From assembly GCF_014076495.1 (NCBI RefSeq), contig NZ_CP043575.1:2542001-2606000 (forward strand): 64,000 nucleotides of DNA, given 5' to 3'. Numbering within the stretch: the stretch's first letter is position 1; the number at the start of each line of letters is the position of its first letter. Both the position numbers and the translations under genes were made by a program. The stretch comes from Comamonas koreensis. Lineage in GTDB: Bacteria > Pseudomonadota > Gammaproteobacteria > Burkholderiales > Burkholderiaceae_C. The notes beneath the pieces are model-generated. The model did not search any database, had not been told where the DNA came from, and saw nothing but the letters and a program-made list of their open reading frames with translations. Shown here piece after piece: positions 19,719 to 27,960 of this stretch.

Positions 19719-21203
19719 TCAGGCGGGGTTGTCGGCGCTGGTTAGCGCATCTGCCAGCCATTGTGCAAGCCTGGGGTGGTCCGTCTTGCCGCTGGCCGTT
19801 TGCGGCCAGGGCGTGGCGCTGAACCAGCGGCGTGGGCATTTGTGCGCTTCGAGCTGGCTGCGGCACCAGTCGGCCAGCTCACGGGCCAGCGCGGCATCGG
19901 CCAGCGGCTGCAGTGGCGGCTGCGCAGGCGAGGGGCTGGCATCGTCACGCAATTGCAGCGCGACCCAAACCTGCTTGCCGCGCAGCGCATCATCGACGCC
20001 ATGCACCGATGCAGCGGCCACGCGCGGGTGCTCGCAGAGCACCGCTTCCACCTCTTCGGGGAACAGGTTTTTGCCCTGGGTGACGATCATGCGCTTCTCG
20101 CGTCCCACCAGGGTCAGCAGGCCTTGCGCATCGAGGCTGCCCATATCGCGCACGCTGAGCCAATCCCCATCGCGCAGGGCAGCCGTCGCATCGGCCTGCG
20201 CGCCCACATAGTCGATAAACAGCATGGGGCTCTTGAGCCAGATGGTGCCCACGTTGCCGCTGGGCAGTGGCTGCAGGTCGGCATCGCGGATCTGCAGCTG
20301 CACATTGCTGAAGGCCCGCCCCACCACCTGCGGCGAGGCCTCGGCATCGGCATCCATCCAGGCGATAAAGCTCGATTCCGAGGCGCCATAGAACTCGACA
20401 ATCCGCGCACGGGGGAACAGCGCCTGCAGCGCCGGCGTGTGCTGGCGCATCCAGCGTGCGCCGCTGATCATCAGCAGCTGGAGCGACTCTACCGGCGCGA
20501 TCGCACGGCGCTCGGCCAGTTGCAGGATCACCAGCAGCTGGCTCGGCACGGCCACCAGGCAAGGCGTGGCCCGCTGGCGCAGGGTTGCCAGGCACTGGCT
20601 GGCAGAAAAGCGCGGCTGCAGCTGCATGCCGCCGCCCGTCCAGATGCCCTGCAGCGCGCCAAACAAAAACAGCGAATGCGACAGGCTGCCAGGGGCCATC
20701 ACGCAGCCGTTGGCGGCCTGGCCAAAGCTATCGACGCACACGCGAAAGCTCTCGCTCCAGGACTGGTGGTGGCGCCGAAAGCCCTTGGGCAGCCCGGTGC
20801 TGCCCGAGGTAAAGCCAATGTAGAAGGGTTGCAGCGCAGCATCGGCGTAGTGGTCGCGGGGCGTGGCGGCCAGCGCATCAATCCATTGCTGCGCCTGCGC
20901 TTGCTGCGCGGGCGACCAGGCCCTGTCGCCCAGCGCGGCGCAGCGGCCGCTGGCATTGGTGGCCAAAAAATCGGTGATCAGCGCTGCTGGGGGCTGGCTG
21001 GCATCCAGCAGGCGTGTGTGCGGTGCATTCCGGGCCTCCAGGGCCTGGGCCCGCTGCGCTACGGCGGCATGCAGATCGGCAAAGCCAATGCGTTGCACGC
21101 CGTCATCAATGGCAACAGCATCGGGCCGCTGCTGCGCCCAGTGGGCCAGCGGGCCATGCACCAGGCGCTGCCAGGGCGGCAGGGGCGTTGCCAAACCGCT
21201 CAC
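19719..21203 (-). CDS. AMP-forming acyl-CoA synthetase (YhfT-like)
   Basis: A 494-aa ANL-superfamily ligase that adenylates a carboxylic acid and loads it on CoA. The P-loop FTSGSTGLPKG, a YGASE motif and the C-terminal GREKRMIVTQGKNLFPEEVE segment are all present. I start at GTG 21203, which overlaps the bioY stop as GTGA, showing translational coupling. A longer ORF upstream is read through bioY. Its place after bioY suggests it activates a biotin precursor such as a pimelate-type acid; this is inference from context. Confidence 0.85.
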   Translation of the reverse strand: MSGLATPLPPWQRLVHGPLAHWAQQRPDAVAIDDGVQRIGFADLHAAVAQRAQALEARNAPHTRLLDASQPPAALITDFLATNASGRCAALGDRAWSPAQQAQAQQWIDALAATPRDHYADAALQPFYIGFTSGSTGLPKGFRRHHQSWSESFRVCVDSFGQAANGCVMAPGSLSHSLFLFGALQGIWTGGGMQLQPRFSASQCLATLRQRATPCLVAVPSQLLVILQLAERRAIAPVESLQLLMISGARWMRQHTPALQALFPRARIVEFYGASESSFIAWMDADAEASPQVVGRAFSNVQLQIRDADLQPLPSGNVGTIWLKSPMLFIDYVGAQADATAALRDGDWLSVRDMGSLDAQGLLTLVGREKRMIVTQGKNLFPEEVEAVLCEHPRVAAASVHGVDDALRGKQVWVALQLRDDASPSPAQPPLQPLADAALARELADWCRSQLEAHKCPRRWFSATPWPQTASGKTDHPRLAQWLADALTSADNPA

Positions 21204-21802
21204 AGGCGGCGCCCGCCAAAGCGCCAGTCGGGCAGGCCGCGTGCCACCGTGTGCACAATCAGCGCCACCAGCACGCACTTGACCAGGTCACCGGGCACAA
21301 ACACCAGGGTGCCAACGGCGGCCTGCACCAAGCTCAGCTTGGCCAGCAGCATCAGGCCCAGCACCCCAAAGACATGGACGACCACAATACCGCCCAGCAC
21401 TGATGCGACAAAGGCGCACGCGGCCAGGCGCATGGGCGATGAGGGGCCCTTGCCAGCCAAGTTGCGCATCACCAGCCCGGCAACAGCTGCCGCCAAAGGG
21501 TACGAGAGGAGATAGCCTGCGGAGGGCAAGAAAAATACGCCCATGCCGCCCCGGCCGCCGGACAGCAACGGCAGGCCCAGCGCGACTGCCGCGAGAAACA
21601 GCAAAAGGGCCTGGAAGCCCATCGCGGCTCCCAGCATGCAGCCGGCCAGCATCACGCCCATCGTCTGCGCGGTAATCGGCACCCCCAACGGCAGATCGAT
21701 TTTGGGGATCAGGCCGAAAGCGGCCATCAGCGCCGCAAACAGGGCCACCAGGGCTATGCGCTGGGCGCGGGTTTCGGAGCGGTGCTCGGCGGTCATAGGC
21801 AT
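21200..21802 (-). CDS. bioY: Biotin ECF transporter substrate-binding protein BioY
   Basis: The S component of a biotin importer: a 200-aa protein with six hydrophobic helices. Family hallmarks seen are PITAQTMGVMLAG near 45, the GLPLLSGGRGG region and SAGYLLSYPLAAAV. These match BioY of proteobacteria. It is between bioN and the acyl-CoA ligase, and its stop overlaps the ligase start. ATG 21796 is an alternative start six bases in. Confidence 0.93.
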   Translation of the reverse strand: MPMTAEHRSETRAQRIALVALFAALMAAFGLIPKIDLPLGVPITAQTMGVMLAGCMLGAAMGFQALLLFLAAVALGLPLLSGGRGGMGVFFLPSAGYLLSYPLAAAVAGLVMRNLAGKGPSSPMRLAACAFVASVLGGIVVVHVFGVLGLMLLAKLSLVQAAVGTLVFVPGDLVKCVLVALIVHTVARGLPDWRFGGRRL

Positions 21803-21841
21803 GTCTGTGTCTTTCTAAGAGTGGATGAGGGCGCAGCGCAG

Positions 21842-22438
21842 CTAGAGCTTGAGGCGAATGGCCAGCGCATCGGCCACCTTGCGGGCGGTGATGAGCATAT
21901 GGATGGTCAGGGGTGCCAGCAAGCGCCAGCCGCCCGGGCGGCCGGTGCGCACCCGGTAGGCATCGGCCAGGCGCTGCCATTGCACAAAGAACTGTTCGGA
22001 AAAGCGCAGCATCAGCCCCAGCTGCAGCGCCAGGCGCTCGACTGGCAGGCCCAGGCGGGCGAGCGGCGACAGCAGCCATTCGGCCACGCCCAGCAGATCG
22101 CCAAAACGGGTGGTTGCCGTCAGCATCGCGCCCAGCATCGTCGTGCTGACCAGGCGCAGGCCGCTGGTCAGGCCCAGCCAGGGCTGGCCGGTGGCTGCAT
22201 GCAGGCCGCCCACCAGCGCCGACGCAATCACGGCCACCACCACCAGCCGGCGCGTGGGGCGCGAGGCCGCGCCCAGGCTGGCGTACAACAAGGCAATCGC
22301 AGCAAACGCCAGCGCCTGTATACGCAGATCGCTGAGCGCCAGCAAGGCCATGCTGCTCAGGGCCAGCAGCAAGAGCTTGAGCCCGGCAGGCAGCCGGTGC
22401 ATCCAGCTGGGGATTTCGCTGTAGAGCGTGCCCATCAC
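21842..22438 (-). CDS. bioN: ECF transporter transmembrane protein BioN (CbiQ family)
   Basis: The T component that couples BioY to the ATPase. It is 198 aa with several hydrophobic helices (about 22-60, 65-85 and 95-125) and cytoplasmic coupling segments in the C-terminal half. The C-terminal KVADALAIRLKL fits the short Ala-Arg motif that contacts the ATPase. The ORF begins inside the stop region of bioM, so the two are translationally coupled. The short length is normal for BioN. Confidence 0.88.
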   Translation of the reverse strand: MMGTLYSEIPSWMHRLPAGLKLLLLALSSMALLALSDLRIQALAFAAIALLYASLGAASRPTRRLVVVAVIASALVGGLHAATGQPWLGLTSGLRLVSTTMLGAMLTATTRFGDLLGVAEWLLSPLARLGLPVERLALQLGLMLRFSEQFFVQWQRLADAYRVRTGRPGGWRLLAPLTIHMLITARKVADALAIRLKL

Positions 22439-23205
22439 GGCGCCCCTGGCGTGTTGGGGGCGGCGGCTGCCGCATCCCGCTGATGGGAAACACGCGCTTG
22501 CACATCGGCCTCATAGGCCGCGCAGACGGCAGCACCGGGGCCGTCGCCGCGCAGCTGGCCCTGGTCCAGCCACAGCACGCGCTCGAAGTGGCGCACATGG
22601 TCCAGCACATGGGTGGAGATGATGACCTGGGCCGGAGCGGCATCGAGCTCACGCGCCAGGCGTGCCTGGCCGGGCAGATCCAGGCTGGCAAAAGGTTCGT
22701 CGAGCAGCATCACCTGCGGGGCGGCCATCAGCATTGCCAAAAAGCAGACCTGCTGGCGCTGCCCTTGGCTCAGGCCACTGACGGCGCGCGGCGCCCAGTC
22801 GGCCAGGCCCCGTGCGGCCAAAAACTCCCGCGCCTGCACGATGGCCGCCTTGCGAGCCACGCCACGGTATTGCAGGCTCAGGCCCAGCTCTTCTTCCACG
22901 GTGGGGAAGATGATCTGGTCATCGGGATTCTGGAACATCAGGCCCACCACGCCGGGCAATTGCTCGCGCTGGCGCTGCACATCGCAGCCTGCGACCTGCA
23001 CGCTGCCCTGGTGGGCATGTTCCAGCCCGCACAGCAGCCGAAACAGGCTGGTCTTGCCCGCGCCGTTGTCGCCGATCAGCCCAATGCGCTGCTGCGTCAG
23101 ATGCAGGCTCAGACCCTGAAACACCGTCCGCGCACCTCGGTTAAGGTGCACATCGCTCAGGCGGATGTCTGCAGTGGAGAGGGGCTGGGCCAAAGGGAGG
23201 GTCAT
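22435..23205 (-). CDS. bioM: ECF transporter ATP-binding protein BioM
   Basis: A 256-aa ABC ATPase powering biotin import. Walker A GDNGAGKTS is at 45-53, the Q loop is in FQNPDDQIIF, and the signature is the variant SGLSQGQRQQV. Walker B is VMLLDEPFASLD, and the switch His is in ISTHVLDH. The short Ala-rich C-terminal tail (AAAAAPNTPGAP) is unusual. It is the first gene of the bioM-bioN-bioY-ligase-thiolase unit. No BirA or BioR box was recognised upstream. Confidence 0.92.
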   Translation of the reverse strand: MTLPLAQPLSTADIRLSDVHLNRGARTVFQGLSLHLTQQRIGLIGDNGAGKTSLFRLLCGLEHAHQGSVQVAGCDVQRQREQLPGVVGLMFQNPDDQIIFPTVEEELGLSLQYRGVARKAAIVQAREFLAARGLADWAPRAVSGLSQGQRQQVCFLAMLMAAPQVMLLDEPFASLDLPGQARLARELDAAPAQVIISTHVLDHVRHFERVLWLDQGQLRGDGPGAAVCAAYEADVQARVSHQRDAAAAAPNTPGAP

Positions 23206-23820
23206 GTCAGCTGCTGGAGGTACCGACGCATGCGGTGCCGCCTGGTTTCAAAAAATACAAGTTGCATGTCGCGACCATGGCTCCAGCGGAGTGGCAGGTT
23301 TGGTACCCCGCATCCGGTGGCGGTGATGGCTGGGCGACAAGCGGGCTGGCCAACCGCTCATGGCTGGCAAAGCCCATACAGACGCGGCTTGCGGCCAGCT
23401 TGCAGGGCTGGGCCGTATTGTCGCACCAAGCGCCGGCCAGGGGCAGGGCTGGACCAGGGCGCTAGCCAGCGATGGGCCTCTTGTTTTTGGGCACTGCTTT
23501 GCGGGAAGTTGCCAGACGTTGAAGTAAAGATGTCTACAAGTTCGCTTAACACCGCGGCAACATGCAGGCTCTCGCGGCCACCGGGCCTGCCGATGAGTGC
23601 TGAACTGATATCAAAAAGAATAGCAATAAATGTGGTGGATAAAGGGCTTGTGGACGATCGCCTTCTAGTATGCAGATCGATTCCCAAAAAGTGCCAAGCT
23701 GGCTGTGGGGTTATCCGGCCGATTCCTGGGCTATTTGTTCAACAAACAACCGTACAAGCACAGACGTTTTCTGACAGACAGGGGGAAATCCCCATGGTGC
23801 AATAGAGTCATTGCACAGTA
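23206..23820. other. Gene-free region upstream of bioM and of the microprotein leader
   Basis: About 615 bases with only short, compositionally poor ORFs. It must contain the leftward bio promoter and the rightward promoter of the microprotein, but I could not place either with confidence. A small hairpin GGGGA-AAT-CCCC type sequence occurs near 23783-23794. Confidence 0.5.
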
Positions 23821-23821
23821 C

Positions 23822-23880
23822 CCATCCCGCGTCGGGGTGGCAGAGGCCTCTGTTCAGCAGTTCCCGTCTCGGTGGAAAGG
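23822..23880 (+). ncRNA. Structured 5' leader ahead of microprotein (two hairpins and ribosome binding site)
   Basis: CCATCCCG (23822-23829) pairs with CGGGGTGG (23833-23840) around a three-base loop. Immediately after is the perfect palindrome CAGAGGCCTCTG (23841-23852). A strong AAAGGAGG site follows at 23877-23884. Two stacked hairpins directly before a consensus site suggest an RNA control element. I cannot match it to a named riboswitch class. Confidence 0.45.
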
Positions 23881-23889
23881 AGGTTCACC

Positions 23890-24057
23890 ATGTTTCACCA
23901 CCACAGCCATTGGTTAGATGCAGCCTCTTTTATTGCCTTGGTGCTGGCCGTGCTGCTGGCCTTCACATTAACGATCTGGCCAGGCACCAGCGCAGCTGCA
24001 GCAGACTCGCTGGCACATATGATGCAAGGCGTGATCCAGGTCTGGAACCGCCCCTGA
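23890..24057 (+). CDS. 55-aa His-rich membrane microprotein
   Basis: A short ORF with a near-perfect ribosome-binding site (AAAGGAGG, then six bases to the ATG), a much stronger site than most genes here. The N-terminus MFHHHSHW is followed by one hydrophobic helix (about residues 11-31) and a short amphipathic tail with HMMQG. It looks like a single-pass inner-membrane small protein, possibly metal-linked through the His cluster. A terminator follows directly, so it is a monocistronic unit. No family is recognised. Confidence 0.6.
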   Translation: MFHHHSHWLDAASFIALVLAVLLAFTLTIWPGTSAAAADSLAHMMQGVIQVWNRP

Positions 24058-24107
24058 GTCTTTCAGCTTCCCGGTCGATGCCAGATGGCACCGGCCGTTT
24101 TATGACG

Positions 24108-24138
24108 AGCCGCCTGTTCTCGCGACAGGCGGCTTTTT
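24108..24138 (+). terminator. Rho-independent terminator after the microprotein
   Basis: AGCCGCCTGT (24108-24117) pairs with ACAGGCGGCT (24125-24134), followed by a T run. Confidence 0.9.
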
Positions 24139-24315
24139 GCTGCATGCGCCCGAGACACTAGCTCTATATATGTGTTTGTAATGAGCTGATTTCGATAATT
24201 TCTGAGTGAGAGGCAGTTGGCAGGTTCATACTCGCTGCTTTGCTGCACTGCTGAGAAAAACTTAGAAACGTTTTGTCGGGTCAGCAGCTGTTTTTCAGAT
24301 TGCTCGGAGTTTTTG

Positions 24316-25152
24316 ATGTCTGCTCGCTTTTCCTTCGCCGCTGGGCGCCGTGCCGTGGTGGCTGGCGCTGCCCTGGCCTTGATTGCTGCTGTGTCCCTGC
24401 CTGCCATGGCCCAGGATGCGGCCAAGAAGAGCCTCAAGATTGGCGCCACTGCCGGCTCCAACTACGACCTGCTGCAAAAAGGCATCCTGCCGCAGCTGGA
24501 GAAAAAGGGCTACCAGATCAAGCTGATCGAGTTCAACGACTATGTGCAGCCCAACCTGGCGCTGTCCGATGGCTCGCTGGACGCGAACTTCTTCCAGCAC
24601 CGCGCCTACTTTGACCAGTTCACCACCGACCGCAAGCTGGCGTTGACGGCCATCTTGCAAGGCCCGGTGGCGCCGATGGGCGTGTACAGCAAAAAGCACA
24701 AGACTCTGGCCGATATCCAAAGCGGTGCCAAGGTGGCCTTGCCCAATGACCCGAGCAACCTGGCGCGCGCCCTGCTGGTGCTGCAGCAAGCTGGCCTCGT
24801 CAAGGTGAAAGAGGGTGTGAACCCGGCCCGCATCTCCGAGCTGGACCTGGCGGCCAACCCGCACAAGCTCAAATTTGTGGCGCTCGAAGCAGCCCAGCTG
24901 CCGCGCGTGCTCGAAGACGCCGATTACGTGGTCGTCAACGGCAACTTTGCCGTCTCCTCGGGCTTGAAGCTGAGCGAAGCCGTGGCACTGGAGAACACGC
25001 CCGACCAGTACCTGAACGTGGTCGCCGTCAAGACCGGCAACGAGAAAAGCGCTTGGGCCCAGGACCTGGCTGCCGCCTACCGCTCGCCCGAGTTCAAGGC
25101 CGTGGTGGACAGCCAGTTCCCCGGCTACGCCAAGCCTGCTTTCCTGAAGTAA
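24316..25152 (+). CDS. MetQ/NlpA-family ABC substrate-binding protein
   Basis: A 278-aa periplasmic binding protein for methionine or a related substrate. The signal peptide spans about 1-32 and ends AMAQD without a lipobox Cys, so it is probably soluble in the periplasm. The MetQ signatures are GATAGSNYDLLQ, the DYVQPNLALSDGSLDANFFQH region, and ALPNDPSNLARAL. The start at 24316 is chosen over the longer ORF because it begins the signal peptide. No metN or metI gene is adjacent, so its transporter must be encoded elsewhere. Confidence 0.85.
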   Translation: MSARFSFAAGRRAVVAGAALALIAAVSLPAMAQDAAKKSLKIGATAGSNYDLLQKGILPQLEKKGYQIKLIEFNDYVQPNLALSDGSLDANFFQHRAYFDQFTTDRKLALTAILQGPVAPMGVYSKKHKTLADIQSGAKVALPNDPSNLARALLVLQQAGLVKVKEGVNPARISELDLAANPHKLKFVALEAAQLPRVLEDADYVVVNGNFAVSSGLKLSEAVALENTPDQYLNVVAVKTGNEKSAWAQDLAAAYRSPEFKAVVDSQFPGYAKPAFLK

Positions 25153-25180
25153 GGCGTTGCGCCGGGCAGGCCCGGCGCAT

Positions 25181-26404
25181 TTACCGCGTGCGCGCCTGCA
25201 CCTCGGCTTCCAGATGCTGCAGCGCGCGCAGCTCCATCTGCTGCAGCTGCAGGCGCTGCGCCGCTGGCAACTCGCCCAGCATTGATGCGGCGCCCAAATC
25301 GCTCAGCACCGCGTCGCCAGTGTCCGGGTTCCACAAGATATTGTGGGCATACAGATCCCCATGCAACATGCCCCGGCCATGCAGATGTGCGACGGCGCTG
25401 CGCACCTGCGCGAGCAGGCGCTGCGCGGCAGGGCGTGGAAAGCGGGCGCAGTCGGCATAGACATCGCGCGTGCAGCTCGCCAGGCTGGGCGGGCCGGCCA
25501 AGGGCTGCAGGCCGGGGGGCAGCAGCGGCAGGACCATCGCCAACATGGATGGGTCGATTTCAGCCGCTGCATCCGGCTGCAGCACCGCCAGCGGTGTCAG
25601 CAAATGCGGGTGCTCGCCAGCTGCCAGGCCTGCGGCCATTTCCGACTGGGGCGTGCCATCGCTCGTCTGGCCCGCCTTGAACACTTTCAGCGCCACATCG
25701 GCAGCACCATCCACAGGGCTGGCGCGGTAGATATGGCCGCTGGCCCCTTGCCCCAGCAGTTCATGCCGCTGCAGATCCTGGCTGCGCCAGGCGCGTAGGG
25801 CCTGCGCTTGCAGCGCCTGCTGCTCGCTGTGCTGGGTCATCGGGTTGCCGGCCATCGCCAGCCAGGCCAGCGCCGGCATGGCCAGCACCTCGGGCGGCAG
25901 GGTGGTAAAGCGGTTGCCGGCCAGGCGCAGCAGCTCCAGCCGGGGGCTGCGGGCGAGGCCGCGCGGCAAAGCCTGCAACTGGTTGCAGGCCAGCATCAGC
26001 TTTTGCAGGCGCGGGCGCTCGCCCAGGGTCTCAGGCAGCTCGGTAATCTGGTTGTCGGTCAGGATCAGCCAGCGCAGCTGCGCGGGCAGGCTATCGGCCG
26101 CCACGGTGCGGATCTGGCAGGCCTTGAAGCCCACCATCTCCAGCCGGGGCATGCGGCCCAGCACGCGGGGCAGCTCGGTGAACGGGTTGTTCGATGCGAA
26201 CAGCACCCGCAACTGGCCAAAGCGTCTCAGGTCATCGGGCAGGCTGGCGAGCTGGTTGCCCGAGAGGTCGAGCACTTCGAGGGTGTCTGCGAGCGCAAAA
26301 AGTTCGCGTGGAAACTCGCGCAGGCCCGCCGACAGCTTGATTTGGCGGGCGCCGCGCAGCGCGCCGCTGTGCAGCTGCGCTTGGAAGGCTTGGAGGCTTT
26401 GCAT
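25181..26404 (-). CDS. Leucine-rich repeat protein fused to a Ser/Thr-type protein kinase
   Basis: A 407-aa protein combining about seven LRR units (residues 20-190, with LxxLxLxxNxLxxLP repeats) and a kinase domain (about 212-400). Kinase motifs are the Gly loop LGQGASGHIY (217-226), Lys240 in VALKVF, the catalytic loop HGDLYAHN with Asp350 and Asn355, and the metal-binding DLG at 369-371. There is no signal peptide or membrane span, so it is cytoplasmic. It resembles eukaryotic-type LRR kinases sporadically found in Proteobacteria. The kinase domain is short, with no visible C-lobe extension. No phosphatase or substrate gene is adjacent. Confidence 0.83.
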   Translation of the reverse strand: MQSLQAFQAQLHSGALRGARQIKLSAGLREFPRELFALADTLEVLDLSGNQLASLPDDLRRFGQLRVLFASNNPFTELPRVLGRMPRLEMVGFKACQIRTVAADSLPAQLRWLILTDNQITELPETLGERPRLQKLMLACNQLQALPRGLARSPRLELLRLAGNRFTTLPPEVLAMPALAWLAMAGNPMTQHSEQQALQAQALRAWRSQDLQRHELLGQGASGHIYRASPVDGAADVALKVFKAGQTSDGTPQSEMAAGLAAGEHPHLLTPLAVLQPDAAAEIDPSMLAMVLPLLPPGLQPLAGPPSLASCTRDVYADCARFPRPAAQRLLAQVRSAVAHLHGRGMLHGDLYAHNILWNPDTGDAVLSDLGAASMLGELPAAQRLQLQQMELRALQHLEAEVQARTR

Positions 26405-26513
26405 GGCTGCACAGTGTAGGTGCTGGCAGCGCAGGCCCGCCCCAGATCTGGCTGGATCTGGGGTGCCATAGGGTCAGCTAGGGCCAGACGGGGCCGGATA
26501 GCGCCAGCAGCGG

Positions 26514-26882
26514 TTACTCGGCCCGCTCAATGCGGGTGATGGTCAGGCTGCCGCCTTCGTCCTGCACATGAAAGCGTACCTTGTCGCCCGGGTTGAATTG
26601 CGCCACCTGCGTGCTGTCCTTGAGGCCAAACACCATGGTCATGGCCGGCATGTCCAGGTTCTTGATGTCCTCATGGCGAATGGTCAGCTTGCTCGCGCGC
26701 TTGTCCACGCGGGTGATCTCGCCGGCAGTCATCACCGCCTCGGCCGTGGCGGCCGCTGCTGGCGCGGTGGCCGGTGCTGCGCTGCCATGGCTGGCGTGGT
26801 CGGCATGGTTCTGGGCCAGCGCTGGGGTCAGCAGGCTGCAAGCCAGGGTGAAGGCGGCGAGGGTAGAAGTGGTGGTGTTCAT
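26514..26882 (-). CDS. CusF-like periplasmic copper-binding protein
   Basis: A 122-aa secreted protein with a signal peptide (about 1-23) and an Ala/His-rich N-terminal stretch (NHADHASHGS). The CusF-type beta-barrel (about 50-120) carries the copper ligands His and two Met in IRHEDIKNLDMPAMTMVF. It is the last gene of the copper operon on the minus strand. In other bacteria CusF hands copper to an RND pump, which is absent here. Confidence 0.9.
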   Translation of the reverse strand: MNTTTSTLAAFTLACSLLTPALAQNHADHASHGSAAPATAPAAAATAEAVMTAGEITRVDKRASKLTIRHEDIKNLDMPAMTMVFGLKDSTQVAQFNPGDKVRFHVQDEGGSLTITRIERAE

Positions 26883-26919
26883 TCAGTGCTCCAAATGTCT
26901 ATAAAAAATAGTGGTGTGC

Positions 26920-27441
26920 TCAGTCGCGGTAGCTGCTGAAAACGCGGGTTGTCACCTCGCTGCCTGCTCCGGTTTTGCTGACAAGCAGCACATCAAACGG
27001 GTCCTTGCGGCCGCCGTAGGCGGGTCCGTCCATGCCGGGGCTGCCCACTGGCATGCCGACCACGACAATGCCCAGGGCCTTGGGCTTGTGCTGCAGCAGC
27101 TTGCGCACATCGGCGGGCGGCACATGGCCTTCCACCAGATAGCCGCCCACCACGGCGGTGTGGCAGGAGCCCAGGCGCAGCGGTAGCCCCAGCCTGGCGC
27201 GCACTGCCTGGTTGCCGCTGTCGTGCACGGTGGCGCTAAAACCGGCCTTTTCCATCCGCGCAATCCAGTCCTTGCAGCAGCCGCAGTTCGGGTCTTTCCA
27301 GACTTCCATGGGCGTGGCTGCCAGCGCCGGCTGGGCGGCGATGGCTGTCGCCAGGCCGGCGGCCATCATCTGCAGGGTCTGGCGGCGTTGGTAGGTGTGG
27401 GGCTTGGGCATCGCTGGTCTTGGGCTGTGGCGCGTCATCAT
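26920..27441 (-). CDS. DUF411-family metal-binding protein
   Basis: A 173-aa exported protein with a twin-Arg-like N-region (QRRQTLQ) and signal peptide (about 12-41). The family motif VWKDPNCGCCKDW has a Cys-x-Cys-Cys cluster, and a further Cys-His pair occurs in GSCHTAVV. DUF411 proteins are associated with copper resistance. The ATG at 27441 overlaps the stop of the upstream cupredoxin as ATGA, showing coupling within the copper operon. Confidence 0.88.
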   Translation of the reverse strand: MMTRHSPRPAMPKPHTYQRRQTLQMMAAGLATAIAAQPALAATPMEVWKDPNCGCCKDWIARMEKAGFSATVHDSGNQAVRARLGLPLRLGSCHTAVVGGYLVEGHVPPADVRKLLQHKPKALGIVVVGMPVGSPGMDGPAYGGRKDPFDVLLVSKTGAGSEVTTRVFSSYRD

Positions 27442-27944
27442 TCGGTGACCGTGAAGGTGCCGGCCATCCCGGCCTGGTAGTGGCCGGGGATCAGGCAGGC
27501 AAAGTCAAAACTGCCGGCGCGGTTGAAGTGCCAGACCAGGTCCTCGCTTTTTTGCGGAGCGACATGCGCCATGTAGGGCTCGGCATGCTCCATGCCGGGG
27601 TACTTGAGCATCATCTGCGCGTGTTGCGCAAGCGAGGCCTTGGTGCCCAGCACCACCTCGTGCATGACCTGGCCCTGGTTGACGACACGCAGGCGCAGGG
27701 TTTCGCCCTTTTTCACCGTGAAGTGCGCGGGCGAGAAGCGCATGTCATCGCCCATGTTCAGCGCGATGCTGCGTGTGGCCTGCCGGGGATCGCCGGCGAT
27801 GCCCCAGTCCTTTTGTTCCTTGGTGGCCGCCAGGGTGGCATGGGCGGTTGCTGGGGTGGCTGCATGGCTTTCGCTGCCATGGGCAAAGGCGCTGCTGGCG
27901 CTGGCCAGCAGCGCACAGGCCAGTATTTTTGGGATGGTGTTCAT
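27438..27944 (-). CDS. Periplasmic cupredoxin (plastocyanin/azurin-like)
   Basis: A 168-aa secreted blue-copper protein. The start at 27944 gives a signal peptide (about 1-22, ending AFA). The cupredoxin fold fills residues 55-168. Type-1 copper ligands are a His in VMHEVVLG and the C-terminal Cys-His-Met set in FACLIPGHYQAGM. It probably passes electrons or copper to or from the multicopper oxidase encoded just upstream. Part of the minus-strand copper operon. Confidence 0.9.
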   Translation of the reverse strand: MNTIPKILACALLASASSAFAHGSESHAATPATAHATLAATKEQKDWGIAGDPRQATRSIALNMGDDMRFSPAHFTVKKGETLRLRVVNQGQVMHEVVLGTKASLAQHAQMMLKYPGMEHAEPYMAHVAPQKSEDLVWHFNRAGSFDFACLIPGHYQAGMAGTFTVTE

Positions 27945-27960
27945 GGGATGACTCCGGGGT

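Noticed and set aside
23206..23500. BirA or BioR operator before bioM
   Set aside because: No TTGTAAACC-type or TTATAGATAA-type palindrome is visible; the region does not support a call.
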